NCBI GenBank assembly: GCA_002346545.1 | Contig: DEAA01000027.1 | Coordinates: 1-64,000 of the forward strand | Direction of reading: 5' to 3' | Source: Acidobacteria bacterium UBA2994 | Lineage (GTDB): Bacteria; Acidobacteriota; Vicinamibacteria; Vicinamibacterales; UBA8438 | DNA length: 64,000 nucleotides | The notes under the pieces: model-generated | The model's database searches: none | What the model was told of the DNA's origin: nothing | The model's input: only the letters and a program-made list of their open reading frames with translations | Program-made: the position numbers and the translations under genes | Shown here: positions 16,638 through 25,783 of the stretch, one piece after another | Layout: each line of letters begins with the position of its first letter | Position numbering within the stretch: position 1 is the stretch's first letter

Positions 16638-18716
16638 ATGCATAAGCCTATTAAGTATGTGGAGAAGGGCGCCACGATCGTCGCAGACGCCGGTTTTCGG
16701 GTGTTTGATTTTTTTAATCAATTCAGTCAAAACCCGTCGTTTACTCCGGCCTGGGCCGACAAGCCGCTGCTCAAGACTAAGGAGAAGGTGAAGCCGCCCC
16801 TAGGTTGGCCGCGCGAGACCGACTCGCTCTGCCCGGTCTGTGTGCGTGAGGCGCGCCAGTCGATTGTCGACGGCAAGGTCGATTACCGGATCCTGCAGAC
16901 GGAGAAGGTCGGCGAGATCAAGGCCACCATCATCGAGCGCGACGGCAAGATCATGATGGTCAAGGATTGTCCAGAGCATGGCCGCTTCGAGGACGTGATG
17001 GCCATCGATACTGAGTTCTTCAAGCATCTCGAAGATTCGTTTCCCGGCTCCGACATGCGGGCCCACAACGACGAGAAGCTACACAACCACGGCAGCAGCA
17101 CCATCAAGTACGGTCGCGGGTCGGTGTTGACGATCGACCTCACTAACCGCTGCAACATGATGTGCGACCCGTGCTTCATGGATGCGAACCAGGTGGGGTT
17201 CGTGCATGAACTCGGCTGGGACGACATCAAGACGCTGCTCGATAACGCCATCTCCATCAAGCCGAAGCGGCAAATGTCGGTGCAGTTCTCCGGTGGCGAG
17301 CCGAGCATCTCGCCCTACTTCCTGGACGCCATCCGCTATGCCCGGAAGGTCGGCTACAACAGCGTCCAGGCGGCCACCAACGGCATCGAGTTCGCCAAGA
17401 GCCCTGACTTCGCGCGGGCAGCGGCAGACGCCGGGTTGCGTTACGCGTATCTGCAGTTCGACGGCGTCGGCAACGCCGCCAACTCACACCGCCTGGTTGG
17501 TAACCTGTTCGATGTCAAGCTGCGGGCGATTGAGAACCTGCACAACGCCGGTGTCGATATCGTTCCGGTCATCACTATCATCAACGGGATCAACAACGAG
17601 CAGGTCGGCCGGGTGGTGCAGTTCGCGCTCGACAATCCCAAGAAGATCAACTTCCTGTCGTTCCAGCCGGTGTCGTTCACAGGCCGTGACGAGGAGATCA
17701 CCGACGACCGCCGGCACGCCCAGCGCTACACACTGTCGCACTTGGCGCACGACGTGAAGGATCAAACTGGTATCGGCGAGCCGGTGCGTGACTGGTTTCC
17801 GATCTCATTCATGGGCACCTTCACCGACTCGGCCGACTACATGCATGGGCCCCAGGCCGACTGGGGTCAGCTCAACTGTGGCTGCCATCCAAACTGCGGC
17901 ATCGGCATGGCGGTCATGATCGACAAGGACACCAAGGAGTCGGTCCCGGTGACCGCGTTCCTGAAGGCCGAACGATTGGCCAAGGACCTTGGCCGAGTTA
18001 GTGACGGCGGACGGAGCCGCAAGCTGGCGACCGTGGGTATGGCCCTGGCGTTGGTGCGGAACTACGACCCGTTCAAGTCGCCGACCCATTTCAAACTGCT
18101 GGACCTGGTGCAGAAGTTCGACAAGACTTTCGGGGCGTCGGGCAAGGATTACGGCAAGGTGACGGGCGACCGGACCCAGGCAGATATCAAGAAGCGGCGC
18201 GCCGACCGATGGAACTTCCTGTTCATCGCCGGCATGTGGTTCCAGGACCTGTTCAATTACGACTTCCGGCGTACTGAGCGCTGTATCATCCCCTACGCTA
18301 CCCAGGAAGGGGAGATTTCGTTCTGTGCCTACAACACCGGGATCGGGTGGCGGAACATCATCGAGAAGATGCACATGACCGCCACGCTGACCAAGTGGTA
18401 TGACGAGCACGGTCGGCACGAGATCTTCGCCGGTGGCAAGGACGTCAATATGGAGAGCAAGGAGCACAACCTAGTGCTCGACCCCGAGGCGGTGGCGGCC
18501 GGCCTCCAGACCGATCTCGACGAGCAAGGCATCGCCAAGAATGCCCGGCAGGAGAAGCTTGAGGCTCGAGCCAAGGAGAAGGCTGAGAACGAGCGTATGG
18601 CCAAGATGTATCGCGAACACATCCTGAAGGAGCCGCAGTCCGAGGGCAGCGGCGTGATCCAGATCCAGGGTCTCGGCGGTAAGGAGAAGGACAGCGAGAC
18701 TGTTGACGTAGGGTAA
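16638..18716 (+). CDS. Tes/MSS-like radical SAM protein (putative membrane-spanning lipid synthase)
   Basis: A 692-residue radical SAM enzyme. An N-terminal rubredoxin-like pair, LCPVC (residues 64-68) and CPEHG (111-115), precedes the radical SAM core whose cluster motif is CNMMCDPC (172-179), followed by QFSGGEPSISPYF. Further cysteines occur in LNCGCHPNCGIG near 415 and in the C-terminal CIIPY/FCAYNTGIGW region, so extra clusters are likely. This arrangement matches the archaeal tetraether synthase Tes, which couples lipid tails through C-C bonds, and its bacterial homologues implicated in membrane-spanning iso-diabolic-type lipids. The last 70 residues are charged and coiled-coil-like. 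Lipid function is inferred from architecture; another sp3 C-C or methylation chemistry is possible. Confidence 0.75.
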   Translation: MHKPIKYVEKGATIVADAGFRVFDFFNQFSQNPSFTPAWADKPLLKTKEKVKPPLGWPRETDSLCPVCVREARQSIVDGKVDYRILQTEKVGEIKATIIERDGKIMMVKDCPEHGRFEDVMAIDTEFFKHLEDSFPGSDMRAHNDEKLHNHGSSTIKYGRGSVLTIDLTNRCNMMCDPCFMDANQVGFVHELGWDDIKTLLDNAISIKPKRQMSVQFSGGEPSISPYFLDAIRYARKVGYNSVQAATNGIEFAKSPDFARAAADAGLRYAYLQFDGVGNAANSHRLVGNLFDVKLRAIENLHNAGVDIVPVITIINGINNEQVGRVVQFALDNPKKINFLSFQPVSFTGRDEEITDDRRHAQRYTLSHLAHDVKDQTGIGEPVRDWFPISFMGTFTDSADYMHGPQADWGQLNCGCHPNCGIGMAVMIDKDTKESVPVTAFLKAERLAKDLGRVSDGGRSRKLATVGMALALVRNYDPFKSPTHFKLLDLVQKFDKTFGASGKDYGKVTGDRTQADIKKRRADRWNFLFIAGMWFQDLFNYDFRRTERCIIPYATQEGEISFCAYNTGIGWRNIIEKMHMTATLTKWYDEHGRHEIFAGGKDVNMESKEHNLVLDPEAVAAGLQTDLDEQGIAKNARQEKLEARAKEKAENERMAKMYREHILKEPQSEGSGVIQIQGLGGKEKDSETVDVG

Positions 18717-18737
18717 GGCGGAGAATTGGGGTTTTAG

Positions 18738-18779
18738 GTGCGAAGGGCCGCACGGTTTCGACCGTGCGGCCCTTCGCAC
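18738..18779. terminator. perfect 19-bp hairpin with TTCG loop between convergent genes
   Basis: Positions 18738-18756 and 18761-18779 are exact reverse complements separated by TTCG, the ultra-stable UUCG tetraloop in RNA. It sits in the 92-base gap between two convergent genes, so it probably ends transcription from both sides. There is no strong T-tract on the plus side; on the minus side CCTAAAAC follows. Confidence 0.8.
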
Positions 18780-18808
18780 GTACGGCTCAGAATCAAAGCT
18801 CAAAGGCT

Positions 18809-20926
18809 TCAGTCTTTCGTGGCCTTTGGCACGACAAGTGCGTCCAAAGCCGCGAGCCCCTCGCCGTTAGGGCGTACCACTACGGGATTTAACTCGGCGC
18901 TCTCGAGGGTGTCGCCATGGGCGGCGGCGAAACGCGAAAGGGCGGCGAGCGCCTTCGCGAGGGCCGGGATGTCGCAGGGTGGACGGCCGCGCACGCCGGC
19001 CAGGAGCGGCGCGCCACGAAGTTCGGCGATCATGCGCTCAGCTTCGACCTCGTCAATCGGCGCCACCCGGAAGGTTACGTCCTTAATTACCTCGACGAAG
19101 ATGCCGCCCAGGCCGAACATGATTACTGGTCCGAAGGTCGGGTCATGCTGCACGCCGAGAATCGCCTCCACGCCTCCGTCGACCATGGGCGAGACGAGCA
19201 TGCCGTCGATCTGTGCCTCTGGACATGTCAAACGTACCCGTCCGGTGATGCTGGCAAACGCCCGCCTGGCGCCTGCGGCGTTAGCTATTCCCAGTTCGAT
19301 GCCGCCCACCTCGGTCTTGTGCGCGATCTGCGGTGAGACGATCTTGAGCGCCACCGGGTAGCCGAAGGAGTCGGCTGCGTCGACGGTCTCGTCGGCAGTG
19401 GCACAGAGCCTGGCCGGTGCCAAGGGGAGACCGGCCTGCTCCAGGAGTGTTCTGGCGTTGGCTTCGGAGATCGGCGCTTCTGGAAGCGAAGCGCCAGACG
19501 CTGTGGCGTTCGTCGTCGGCATTGGACGTTCGAGCGCCTCGTGAAACTGCGCAAGCGCCGCGACTACACGCACCGCTCGCGACGGGTCCTCGAAGACCGG
19601 ATAGCCCGCTTCCTCGTACCGCTTGACGAGTTCGGGCGGTCCGACGATCGACAGCACCATAAAGGTGTCGGGAGCCCGCTTCCTTGCCGCCTCGAGCGTC
19701 TGGGCGATCGGTTCAGCCATTGCCTGGGCGGCCGCCACGAAAGTGAAGAAACCAACAATGGAGTCATAGATCCCCTCGTCCTGCATGGTCTCGATGTTGG
19801 TTCGCACCAGGCTCAGGTCATTGAATGCCTGCGCCGTGATATCCACCGGATTTCGTGGCGAGGCGAACGGCAGAATCTCCTTGAGCCGAGACTGGGCGGC
19901 TTCGCTCATCGGCGTCACTTCCAGCCCTCGTTCGATGGCTTCGTCGGCCATCTGGACCCCGACGCCCCCGGACACGGACATCAGGCCGACGCGGCGGCTC
20001 GCCGGGAGGATACCGAAGCTGGCCGCGTAGGCGATGTCGAGCATTTCCTCGGTGTCCCTGGCGCGATGCACACCGTATTGTCGGAAGACACCGTCGTAGA
20101 CCGCGTCGGCCCCAGCCAGCGAGGCGGTGTGCGATTGTGCCGCCAGGGCGCCGACCTTGGTCTTGCCCACCTTCTGGAAGATCACGGGCACGCGTTGTTC
20201 GTGCGCCGTCCTGAGTGAGGTAAAGAGACGCTCGCGGTCCCGCACCCCTTCCGCGTAGGCGACGATGACCGAGACCTCCGGTTGCATCGCCAACCACCCG
20301 ATGGTCTCGGCTACGTCGACATCGCACTCGTTTCCAGTGGTCACCATGTAGCGGATGCCGATGCCCCGGAGCGTGGCGAGTAGCGACAGGTGGCTCCCGT
20401 AGGCGCCGCTCTGGGTGACCAGGGCGACCCGACCCGGCTCCGGCCGGCCGGCTTCGAAAGTGGAGGTGAAGGTACCAAAAAAGTGCTCGGCCGGGTTGTA
20501 GACCCCCAGGCAGTTCGGTCCGACGATACGCATGCCCGACGAACGTGCCAGCGCAGTGAGGTTGTCCTGGGCCGCCTTGCCGCCTGCATTCATCTCGGCA
20601 AATCCGGCACTGAATACGATCGCCGCCTTGACTCCAGCCGCGGCGCATTGCTCGGCGGTATGGACTACGGCGGGCCCGGGGACCGCGATGATGGCGGCGT
20701 CAATCGGTTCGGGAACGTCGCTGATAGTTGGGAAGGCAGGAAGTCCTTGCACCGTGGTCCGCTTGGGGTTGACTGGAAAGATCGGCCCCACGAAACCAGC
20801 CTCGCGGGTGTAAGCGAGTGGTCGTCCGCCGATCCGGGTGGCGTCGTCCGAGGCGCCGATGATGGCGATTGAGCGGGGGTTGAGAAGCGGCGTCAGGGTG
20901 TCGGCCGTAGCGGTCGTGGGCGTCAT
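18809..20926 (-). CDS. Fused ADP-forming acetate/acyl-CoA synthetase (NDP-forming)
   Basis: A 705-residue single-chain enzyme in which the alpha and beta parts of ADP-forming acyl-CoA synthetase are fused, interconverting acyl-CoA + ADP + Pi and acid + CoA + ATP. The CoA-binding domain begins LNPRSIAIIGASDD, followed by FPVNPKRTTVQG. The ligase-CoA domain has SQSGAYGSHLS and SVSGGVGVQMADE. The ATP-grasp domain contains GYPVALKIVSPQIAHKTEVG and FGLGGIFVEV. The ATG at 20926 gives the usual N-terminus. It may also act on lysine acetylation if a GNAT partner exists, but none is fused here. Convergent with the Tes-like gene. Confidence 0.9.
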   Translation of the reverse strand: MTPTTATADTLTPLLNPRSIAIIGASDDATRIGGRPLAYTREAGFVGPIFPVNPKRTTVQGLPAFPTISDVPEPIDAAIIAVPGPAVVHTAEQCAAAGVKAAIVFSAGFAEMNAGGKAAQDNLTALARSSGMRIVGPNCLGVYNPAEHFFGTFTSTFEAGRPEPGRVALVTQSGAYGSHLSLLATLRGIGIRYMVTTGNECDVDVAETIGWLAMQPEVSVIVAYAEGVRDRERLFTSLRTAHEQRVPVIFQKVGKTKVGALAAQSHTASLAGADAVYDGVFRQYGVHRARDTEEMLDIAYAASFGILPASRRVGLMSVSGGVGVQMADEAIERGLEVTPMSEAAQSRLKEILPFASPRNPVDITAQAFNDLSLVRTNIETMQDEGIYDSIVGFFTFVAAAQAMAEPIAQTLEAARKRAPDTFMVLSIVGPPELVKRYEEAGYPVFEDPSRAVRVVAALAQFHEALERPMPTTNATASGASLPEAPISEANARTLLEQAGLPLAPARLCATADETVDAADSFGYPVALKIVSPQIAHKTEVGGIELGIANAAGARRAFASITGRVRLTCPEAQIDGMLVSPMVDGGVEAILGVQHDPTFGPVIMFGLGGIFVEVIKDVTFRVAPIDEVEAERMIAELRGAPLLAGVRGRPPCDIPALAKALAALSRFAAAHGDTLESAELNPVVVRPNGEGLAALDALVVPKATKD

Positions 20927-21028
20927 GGTCTCGTCGTCGTCCGGGGTCGCAGCTCGCCATTGTAGCGGCGATAGCATCGACCAGACAGGTCTTTGCCGAC
21001 GGGACGAGACGCTCGCACAGTGGGAGCC

Positions 21029-22051
21029 TTAGCCGCCGCGAGTGTGCATTTCGAGATGGGGCTGGTTTTGGAGAGTCTCGACCGGGATCAGGGATGATCG
21101 GTTCTCGGAGGCCAGGCGGTCTTCGGCGCCTCGGTCGGTGCGGGTTTGCCAGATCCTGGTGATAAGGTCTCGCAGTTTATCTGGTCCGACACCGTCCCGG
21201 AGCGGTCCCCGTAAATCGGTACCGTCCTGCGCATACAGGCAGCGATACCACATGCCGTCGGCCGTCAGCCGGCTCCGATCACACAGGCGGCAGAACGGCT
21301 CGGTTGTCGACGAGATGATGCCGAAGGTCGTGCCGTCAGGCAGTGTGAAGCGGTCGGCCGGCGCCGAGGTCGACTCGGCGACTGGTGTGATCGGTCCGTA
21401 GTGTTCGCCCAACCGGTGCAGCATCTCCCGACGGGGCACCACGTCGGCGATCGACCACCGCGTCGCACCTCCCACGTCCATGTACTCAATGAACCGCACC
21501 TCGGCGCCCACACCGCGCCCGTGCTCGATCAGGGCCACAAGCTCGTCGTCGTTGACACCTCGGATGACCACGGTGTCGATCTTCAGACTATCGAAGCCGG
21601 CGCCAGCCGCCCGCGCTAGGCCGGCGAGCACCGCGTCAAGGTTGCGGAAGCGGGTGAGCCGCTCGAACCGATCGGGGTTTAACGAGTCGAGGCTGACGGT
21701 GAGTCTCGGGAGTCCGGCGGCCCGGAGCGCGTCCACCTGGTCACCGAGTAGGATGCCGTTGGTAGTGAGCGCCAGGTCCGCAAGCACCGGCTTCTGGGTA
21801 AGCAGCGCAATCAGGTCGGGCAGGTCCTTGCGGAGGAGCGGCTCACCACCCGTGATCCGGACGCGGTCTGTGCCCACCGATGCGAAGATGTCCACCAGGC
21901 TTGAGATTTCCTCGAAGCTGAGTAGGTCCTTTCGGGGTAGCCAGACGTAGTCTTGTTCCGGCATGCAGTATTGACACCGGAGGTTGCAGCGGTCGGTCAC
22001 CGATACGCGCAAACTGGTCAGGGGCCGTCCGCGGCGATCCAGGACGCTCAT
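21029..22051 (-). CDS. moaA: MoaA, GTP 3',8-cyclase (molybdenum cofactor biosynthesis)
   Basis: A 340-residue radical SAM enzyme that converts GTP to 3',8-cyclo-7,8-dihydro-GTP with MoaC in the first step of molybdopterin synthesis. VTDRCNLRCQYCMPEQ holds the CxxxCxxC cluster motif and RITGGEPLLRKDL the SAM-binding motif. The second cluster, which binds GTP, is in CRLCDRSRLTADG and WYRCLY. The protein ends in Gly-Gly, as required for activity in MoaA. A CATAAT box lies six bases before the ATG, suggesting a leaderless message. The divergent gene is a gamma-carbonic anhydrase. It would support MsrP in this window. Confidence 0.95.
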   Translation of the reverse strand: MSVLDRRGRPLTSLRVSVTDRCNLRCQYCMPEQDYVWLPRKDLLSFEEISSLVDIFASVGTDRVRITGGEPLLRKDLPDLIALLTQKPVLADLALTTNGILLGDQVDALRAAGLPRLTVSLDSLNPDRFERLTRFRNLDAVLAGLARAAGAGFDSLKIDTVVIRGVNDDELVALIEHGRGVGAEVRFIEYMDVGGATRWSIADVVPRREMLHRLGEHYGPITPVAESTSAPADRFTLPDGTTFGIISSTTEPFCRLCDRSRLTADGMWYRCLYAQDGTDLRGPLRDGVGPDKLRDLITRIWQTRTDRGAEDRLASENRSSLIPVETLQNQPHLEMHTRGG

Positions 22052-22057
22052 GGCTTC

Positions 22058-22063
22058 ATTATG
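22058..22063 (-). promoter_or_regulatory. -10 box (CATAAT) for moaA
   Basis: CATAAT on the minus strand ends six bases before the moaA ATG at 22051, leaving no room for a Shine-Dalgarno sequence. It forms a divergent pair with the TATAAT at 22118. Confidence 0.35.
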
Positions 22064-22117
22064 CCACCGGCGCTTGTCGTGGCGCTCGGTGCTAACAGGG
22101 ACAAATGTCCTTTCACG

Positions 22118-22123
22118 TATAAT
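22118..22123 (+). promoter_or_regulatory. -10 box (TATAAT) for the gamma-carbonic anhydrase gene
   Basis: Perfect TATAAT, nine bases before the ATG at 22133. The region is AT-rich compared with its surroundings. No clear -35 element. Predicted leader is at most a few bases. Confidence 0.45.
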
Positions 22124-22132
22124 TTCCGGTTG

Positions 22133-22639
22133 ATGTTACGGTCTCACCCTGCCGGGACGCCCCGGGTCGCCGAGTCGGCCTTCGTGGACGAGAGCGCCCA
22201 GGTCATCGGAGACGTCGAGATCGGCGCAGAGAGTAGTGTCTGGATGAATGTTGTCCTGCGGGGCGACGTACACTGGATCAAGATTGGCGCCCGTACCAAC
22301 ATCCAGGACGGGTGCGTGCTGCACGGGATGAAGAACCTTCATTTCACCAAGCTCGGAGACGACGTAACGGTGGGGCATGGGGCGATTCTGCATGGCTGCC
22401 GGATCGAGGACCGCTGCCTGATCGGCATGGGCGCCATCGTGCTGAACGGCGCCGTGGTTGGCAGTGGCTCGATCATCGCGGCTGGCACGCTCGTGGCCGA
22501 GGGTACCGAGATCCCGCCCCGGTCGCTGGTCATGGGTAGTCCCGGCAAGGTGCGTCGTCAGACGACCAACGAGGAAGACGCGTCCATTCTTCGCTACGCC
22601 GAAAACTACATCGGCTACAAGCGTGACATACAGGTCTAG
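22133..22639 (+). CDS. Gamma-class carbonic anhydrase-like hexapeptide-repeat protein
   Basis: A 168-residue left-handed beta-helix protein of the gamma-carbonic anhydrase/YrdA family. Hexapeptide repeats run from about residue 20 to 140. The three metal-binding histidines are in NIQDGCVLHG, VGHGAILHG (two), as in Cam. The ATG at 22133 is chosen because upstream codons fall in the promoter and moaA region. Whether it hydrates CO2 is uncertain, because many YrdA-like members are inactive in vitro. hisS follows after 87 bases. Confidence 0.88.
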   Translation: MLRSHPAGTPRVAESAFVDESAQVIGDVEIGAESSVWMNVVLRGDVHWIKIGARTNIQDGCVLHGMKNLHFTKLGDDVTVGHGAILHGCRIEDRCLIGMGAIVLNGAVVGSGSIIAAGTLVAEGTEIPPRSLVMGSPGKVRRQTTNEEDASILRYAENYIGYKRDIQV

Positions 22640-22726
22640 GCTCCGTCGCGCGGGTCACCGCCGGCGATACCAGTCGGCGCTCGGCTTGGTCGCGGGCGAG
22701 CGGGTCGGCTACGAGGACACATTTCG

Positions 22727-23983
22727 GTGATTACGGCAATTAAAGGCACGCAGGACATCCTTCCCGCCGACGTGGGCCGGTGGCAGCGGGTCGAGCGCGT
22801 GGCGCGGTCGGTTTGCGAGCGCTACGGTTACGCAGAGATCCGTACCCCTGTGATCGAGCGGGAGGAGTTGTTCGCTAAAGGGACGGGGGAGACCACCGAT
22901 ATCGTCCAGAAAGAGATGTACGCCTTCACCGACAAGGGCGGCGAGAGGGTCACTCTGCGGCCGGAAGCAACTCCAAGTATGGTGCGTGCCTTTGTGCAGC
23001 ACGCGCTCGAGCAGGAGCTGCCGTTTGCCAAGCTCTACAGCCTGGGGCCGATGTTCCGCTATGAACGACCGCAGAAGGGGCGCTACCGGCAGTTCCACCA
23101 GTTGGACGTCGAAGCGTTCGGTGTAACCGACCCCGCCCTCGACGGCGAAGTGATCGAGATGGCGGCCACGTTCGTGGCCGAGCTCGGTATCGAGGCGGTC
23201 GAGCTGGTCATTAATTCGGTCGGCTGCGCCGAGTGCCGTCCCGGCTTCAGCGCTGCGCTCCTCGAAGCGCTCGGCGAGCAGGTCGACTCGTTGTGCGGAG
23301 ACTGTCGACGGCGCGCCAAGACGAACCCGCTCCGGATCTTCGACTGCAAGGTCCCGGCGGACCAGCCGATCATCGAGGCGCTCCCGCGGACAGAGGACTA
23401 TCTCTGCGAGCCGTGCCGGACTCACTTCGACGCGGTCAAACAACACTTGGATGCATACGGGCTTCTCTACCGAGTGTCACACCGACTGGTCCGTGGGCTC
23501 GACTACTACACCCGCACGACCTTCGAGGTACTCGGCTCGGCACTAGGTACACAGAACGCCATGCTGGGGGGTGGTCGCTACGACCAGCTCGTGAAGCAGC
23601 TCGGCGGACCGGACCGGCCGGGGATTGGGTTCGCGGCTGGGCTCGAGCGCCTTGCTTTGGCGCTGCCCGGTGAGGCCGCCGGGACGGCGCCGGTGGATGC
23701 CTTCGTGGTGGCGTTCGGGAATGCGTCGTGGCCGGCAGCCCGACTTCTGGCTCGAGACCTCCGTCATGCCGGGCTCCGGGTGCTTATCGACTACGAAGAC
23801 CGGTCATCGAAGTCGCAGATGAAGCGTGCGAATCGGAGTGGGGCGCGGCGGGTGCTCCTGCTGGGTGAGGACGAACTCGCCAACAATCAGGTCACCGTCA
23901 AGGAGATGGAGACCGGACAGCAACAGACGGTGGCACGTGACCAGGTAACCGCGACGCTGCTGCAGGTGGCACGAACGGATTGA
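22727..23983 (+). CDS. hisS: Histidine-tRNA ligase
   Basis: Class II aminoacyl-tRNA synthetase of 418 residues that charges tRNA-His. It begins ITAIKGTQDILPADVGRWQ, a hallmark of HisRS. Motif 2 is FRYERPQKGRYRQFHQ and the histidine-binding motif is RGLDYYTRTTFEV. GGGRYDQLVKQLGG and GIGFAAGLERLAL form motif 3. Four cysteines (CAEC and CGDC, with additional CEPC) suggest a zinc-binding insertion as in some bacterial HisRS. Start is a GTG at 22727. The stop TGA overlaps the aspS upstream region, forming a hisS-aspS operon. Confidence 0.97.
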   Translation: MITAIKGTQDILPADVGRWQRVERVARSVCERYGYAEIRTPVIEREELFAKGTGETTDIVQKEMYAFTDKGGERVTLRPEATPSMVRAFVQHALEQELPFAKLYSLGPMFRYERPQKGRYRQFHQLDVEAFGVTDPALDGEVIEMAATFVAELGIEAVELVINSVGCAECRPGFSAALLEALGEQVDSLCGDCRRRAKTNPLRIFDCKVPADQPIIEALPRTEDYLCEPCRTHFDAVKQHLDAYGLLYRVSHRLVRGLDYYTRTTFEVLGSALGTQNAMLGGGRYDQLVKQLGGPDRPGIGFAAGLERLALALPGEAAGTAPVDAFVVAFGNASWPAARLLARDLRHAGLRVLIDYEDRSSKSQMKRANRSGARRVLLLGEDELANNQVTVKEMETGQQQTVARDQVTATLLQVARTD

Positions 23984-23988
23984 GACAC

Positions 23989-25755
23989 GTGGCTGAACCA
24001 CAACGACAACGAACACACACATGCGGCGCCCTTCGGGCCGTGGACATGGGGTCAGAGGCGACTCTCATGGGCTGGGTCCATCGAGTACGCGATCTCGGTT
24101 CGCTTATTTTCGTGGATGTTCGCGACCGCTACGGGGTGACCCAATTGGTGGCGCGCGACGACGAAGAGATGCTGGCGAGGGTGAAACGGTTGCGCCCCGA
24201 GGATGTCATCGCGGTCAGCGGTCCGATCGAGCGTCGGTCCGAGGACACCTACAATCCGAAGATCGACACCGGCGAGGTCGAGTTGGCGATTCGTGAATTG
24301 ACAGTGCTGAACCAGTCGAAGCGGCCGCCGTTCCAGATTGCCGAAGAGACGCCAGTTTCCGAGGATATCCGACTGACCTACCGCTACCTGGATCTGCGTC
24401 GAGAGCGGATGCAGCGCAACATCAAGCTGAGGCATCGGGTGCTGATGGCGGTACGCCAGTCGCTCGATGCGGATGGATTTCTCGACATCGAGACCCCGGT
24501 ACTCGCCAAGTCGACGCCCGAGGGCGCTCGCGACTATCTCGTGCCGAGTCGCGTGCACTCTGGCGAGTTTTTCGCCCTCCCGCAGTCGCCTCAGATCTTC
24601 AAGCAGTTGCTGATGATTTCCGGGATGGACCGCTACTTCCAGATCGCGCGTTGTTTTCGCGACGAGGACCTGCGTGCCGACCGTCAACCTGAGTTTACCC
24701 AGATCGACCTCGAGATATCGTTCGCCACCCAGGACCTAGTGTTCGGCGTTGTTGAGCGACTCATGCAGGCGATCTTTGCCGCTAACGGCGAGACGGTCGA
24801 GACGCCGTTTCCCCGCATGCCGTATGCCGAGGCGATGGCCAGGTACGGCTCGGACAAGCCCGATCTTCGCTTCGAAATGCCGATCGCAGACGTATCGGCG
24901 GTGTTTGCCGACTCGCAGTTCCGGGTGTTCCGCGAGCTCGTGGCGGGCGGCGGTGTAGTCCGGGCTCTCGTGGTGCCAGCCGCGGGCGGCTACTCCCGGA
25001 GCCAGGTCGACAAGCTGGTTGATGAGGCAATCGAGCTTGGTGCGCAGGGAATGGTGTGGGCGCGTCGTGGGCAGGACGGAGAGGTGCAGAGCTCGATCCT
25101 CAAGGCGGCAGGGCCCGACGACCTCAATACGCTGCTCGATGCTGTACAGGCCGGGGCGGACGATCTCGTTCTGGTAGCGGCCGGCGTGTCTGACGAGGCG
25201 TCGGGGTTGCTCGGTCAGTTCCGTCTGCGTCTCGCCAAGCGCGAGGGGCTTATTGATGAGTCACGGCGCGCGCTGACCTGGATCGTCGATTTCCCGATGT
25301 TCGAGTGGAGCGATACCGAAGGTCGTTTCATGTCGATGCATCACCCGTTCACCTCGCCTCGCGATGAAGATCGGGAGCGGTTGAGTTCCGATCTCGGCGG
25401 GGTGAAGGCGAAGGCGTACGACTTGGTGTTGAACGGGAGCGAGATCGGCGGTGGGAGCATCCGGATCCACGACCAGAGGCTCCAGCAGCAGATCTTCAGT
25501 TTACTGGGGATCAGCGACGAGGAGGCGCGGTCGCGCTTCGGCTTCTTCCTTGACGCTCTGGAGTACGGCACGCCGCCCCACGGCGGCATCGCCCTGGGTG
25601 TCGACCGCATCATCGCTTTGTTGGCCGGGGAAGCCTCAATCAGGGACGTGATGGCGTTCCCGAAGACCGCGGCGGCCGTCGATCTGATGAGCGGCGCTCC
25701 GTCGACCGTCAGTTCGCATCAGCTGCGTGATCTTCATCTGAAGACGCAAGGCTGA
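23989..25755 (+). CDS. aspS: Aspartate-tRNA ligase
   Basis: Bacterial-type AspRS of 588 residues. An N-terminal OB-fold anticodon-binding domain (MGWVHRVRDLGSLIFVDVRD) is followed by the class II core: motif 1 near RHRVLMAVRQSLDADGFLDI, QSPQIFKQLLM, motif 2 FRDEDLRADRQPEFTQID, and motif 3 GIALGVDRIIALL. The GAD insertion lies at about 300-420. The GTG at 23989 is preferred; a TTG at 23980 overlapping the hisS stop is possible. Whether the enzyme is discriminating cannot be told without knowing if gatCAB is present. Confidence 0.97.
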   Translation: MAEPQRQRTHTCGALRAVDMGSEATLMGWVHRVRDLGSLIFVDVRDRYGVTQLVARDDEEMLARVKRLRPEDVIAVSGPIERRSEDTYNPKIDTGEVELAIRELTVLNQSKRPPFQIAEETPVSEDIRLTYRYLDLRRERMQRNIKLRHRVLMAVRQSLDADGFLDIETPVLAKSTPEGARDYLVPSRVHSGEFFALPQSPQIFKQLLMISGMDRYFQIARCFRDEDLRADRQPEFTQIDLEISFATQDLVFGVVERLMQAIFAANGETVETPFPRMPYAEAMARYGSDKPDLRFEMPIADVSAVFADSQFRVFRELVAGGGVVRALVVPAAGGYSRSQVDKLVDEAIELGAQGMVWARRGQDGEVQSSILKAAGPDDLNTLLDAVQAGADDLVLVAAGVSDEASGLLGQFRLRLAKREGLIDESRRALTWIVDFPMFEWSDTEGRFMSMHHPFTSPRDEDRERLSSDLGGVKAKAYDLVLNGSEIGGGSIRIHDQRLQQQIFSLLGISDEEARSRFGFFLDALEYGTPPHGGIALGVDRIIALLAGEASIRDVMAFPKTAAAVDLMSGAPSTVSSHQLRDLHLKTQG

Positions 25756-25783
25756 GGGACCCGGTTGCCAGAGCGGCCACTTC

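Noticed and set aside
17805..18467. 220-codon minus-strand ORF inside the Tes-like gene
   Set aside because: Shadow frame; the plus-strand protein is continuous and conserved across it.
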